From Oscillospiraceae bacterium (GTDB lineage Bacteria > Bacillota > Clostridia > Oscillospirales > CAG-272): 6,671 nucleotides of DNA. The notes under the pieces were generated by a model, which was given only the letters and a program-made list of their open reading frames with translations, ran no database searches and was not told the origin of the DNA. How positions within the stretch are numbered: position 1 is the first letter of the stretch; each line of letters starts with the position of its first letter. Below are positions 6,508-6,671 of the stretch, in pieces. The position numbers and the translations under genes were made by a program. The DNA lies in contig SVQS01000106.1 of NCBI GenBank assembly GCA_015065205.1, positions 1 through 6,671 of the forward strand, in the 5' to 3' direction.

Positions 6508-6536
6508 TTGAAACGTTCATAGAAATATGATATAAT
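6508..6536 (+). promoter_or_regulatory. Promoter of the P-loop kinase-like gene
   Basis: Identical to the acetyltransferase promoter: TTGAAA (6508-6513), 17-bp spacer, TGA plus TATAAT (6531-6536). The two genes should therefore have very similar basal transcription. Confidence 0.88.
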
Positions 6537-6573
6537 AAACTCACCGATAAATAAGAATTTGTAGGTGTGAATG

Positions 6574-6671
6574 ATGAAAACTTTATATATGATTGGTGGC
6601 ACTATGGGAGTTGGAAAAACAACTGTGTGCCAACAGCTCAAACAGGATTTACCGAATAGTGTATTTCTTGA
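6574..6671 (+). CDS. P-loop NTPase/kinase-like protein, N-terminus only
   Basis: Only the first 32 codons are in the window; the gene runs off the right edge. The N-terminus is a short beta strand followed by a Walker A motif GTMGVGKT (residues 9-16; K15 and T16 should bind the nucleotide phosphates and Mg2+). A P-loop this close to the start is typical of small AAA-type kinases, such as nucleoside-kinase-like, zeta-toxin-like or antibiotic phosphotransferase-like proteins. The choice among these cannot be made from this fragment. Two ATG codons lie in frame, at 6571 and 6574. I prefer 6574 because AGGTG at 6563-6567 is then 6 bases away instead of 3. It is driven by direct repeat copy B. Confidence 0.8.
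   Translation, partial: MKTLYMIGGTMGVGKTTVCQQLKQDLPNSVFL

Larger units (their letters stand above)
6438..6561 (+). repeat. Direct repeat copy B: hairpin plus promoter cassette
   Basis: Second copy of the 124-bp repeat, exactly 765 bp after copy A. It ends directly before the ribosome binding site of the next gene. Together the two copies frame the acetyltransferase gene as a module. Confidence 0.95.

Noticed and set aside
5673..6561. Integron attC sites or IS/MITE termini at the direct repeats
   Set aside because: No clear attC core pairs, terminal inverted repeats spanning the whole unit, target-site duplications or transposase or integrase gene are visible.

Overview
The window looks like a chromosomal segment from a Gram-positive Firmicute, most likely a gut-dwelling Clostridia-type bacterium. 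The evidence is compact single genes with strong purine-rich ribosome binding sites, TTGA(C/A)-17 bp-TGATATAAT promoters, and a gene set of bile salt hydrolase, manganese catalase and KtrAB-type potassium uptake. No taxonomic search was possible, so this placement is an inference.

Left end (1-620): a tRNA-Val(CAC) gene on the minus strand has its own near-consensus promoter and a GAAA-tetraloop terminator. Downstream of it in the tRNA's sense lie three tandem repeats of 167, 167 and 166 bp. Each unit carries a copy of the tRNA 3' end including CCA, a terminator hairpin and further strong hairpins, plus an inverted copy of the tRNA T-arm/acceptor strand. The array runs off the left edge. It has no convincing coding content and is the most unusual part of the window; its layout recalls the tyrT-distal repeats (rtT RNA) of E. 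coli.

Middle (620-3500, plus strand): three single genes follow. They are an unrecognised protein with irregular leucine-rich-repeat-like segments, a manganese catalase with all five dimanganese ligands, and a choloylglycine-hydrolase-family enzyme (probable bile salt hydrolase) with the full catalytic set. Hairpins separate the first two gene pairs, so these look like independent units that help a bacterium cope with peroxide and bile in the gut.

Right-middle (3501-5667): a strong promoter and a leader hairpin with a U tract precede a ktrB-ktrA operon, coding for a potassium channel-like translocator and its RCK nucleotide-binding gating subunit.

Right end (5668-6671): two nearly identical 124-bp direct repeats, each a hairpin plus a strong promoter, drive a sugar O-acetyltransferase-like gene and the start of a P-loop kinase-like gene that is cut by the window edge. 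The arrangement looks modular, with one gene per promoter cassette, and the acetyltransferase could be excised or acquired by recombination between the repeats.
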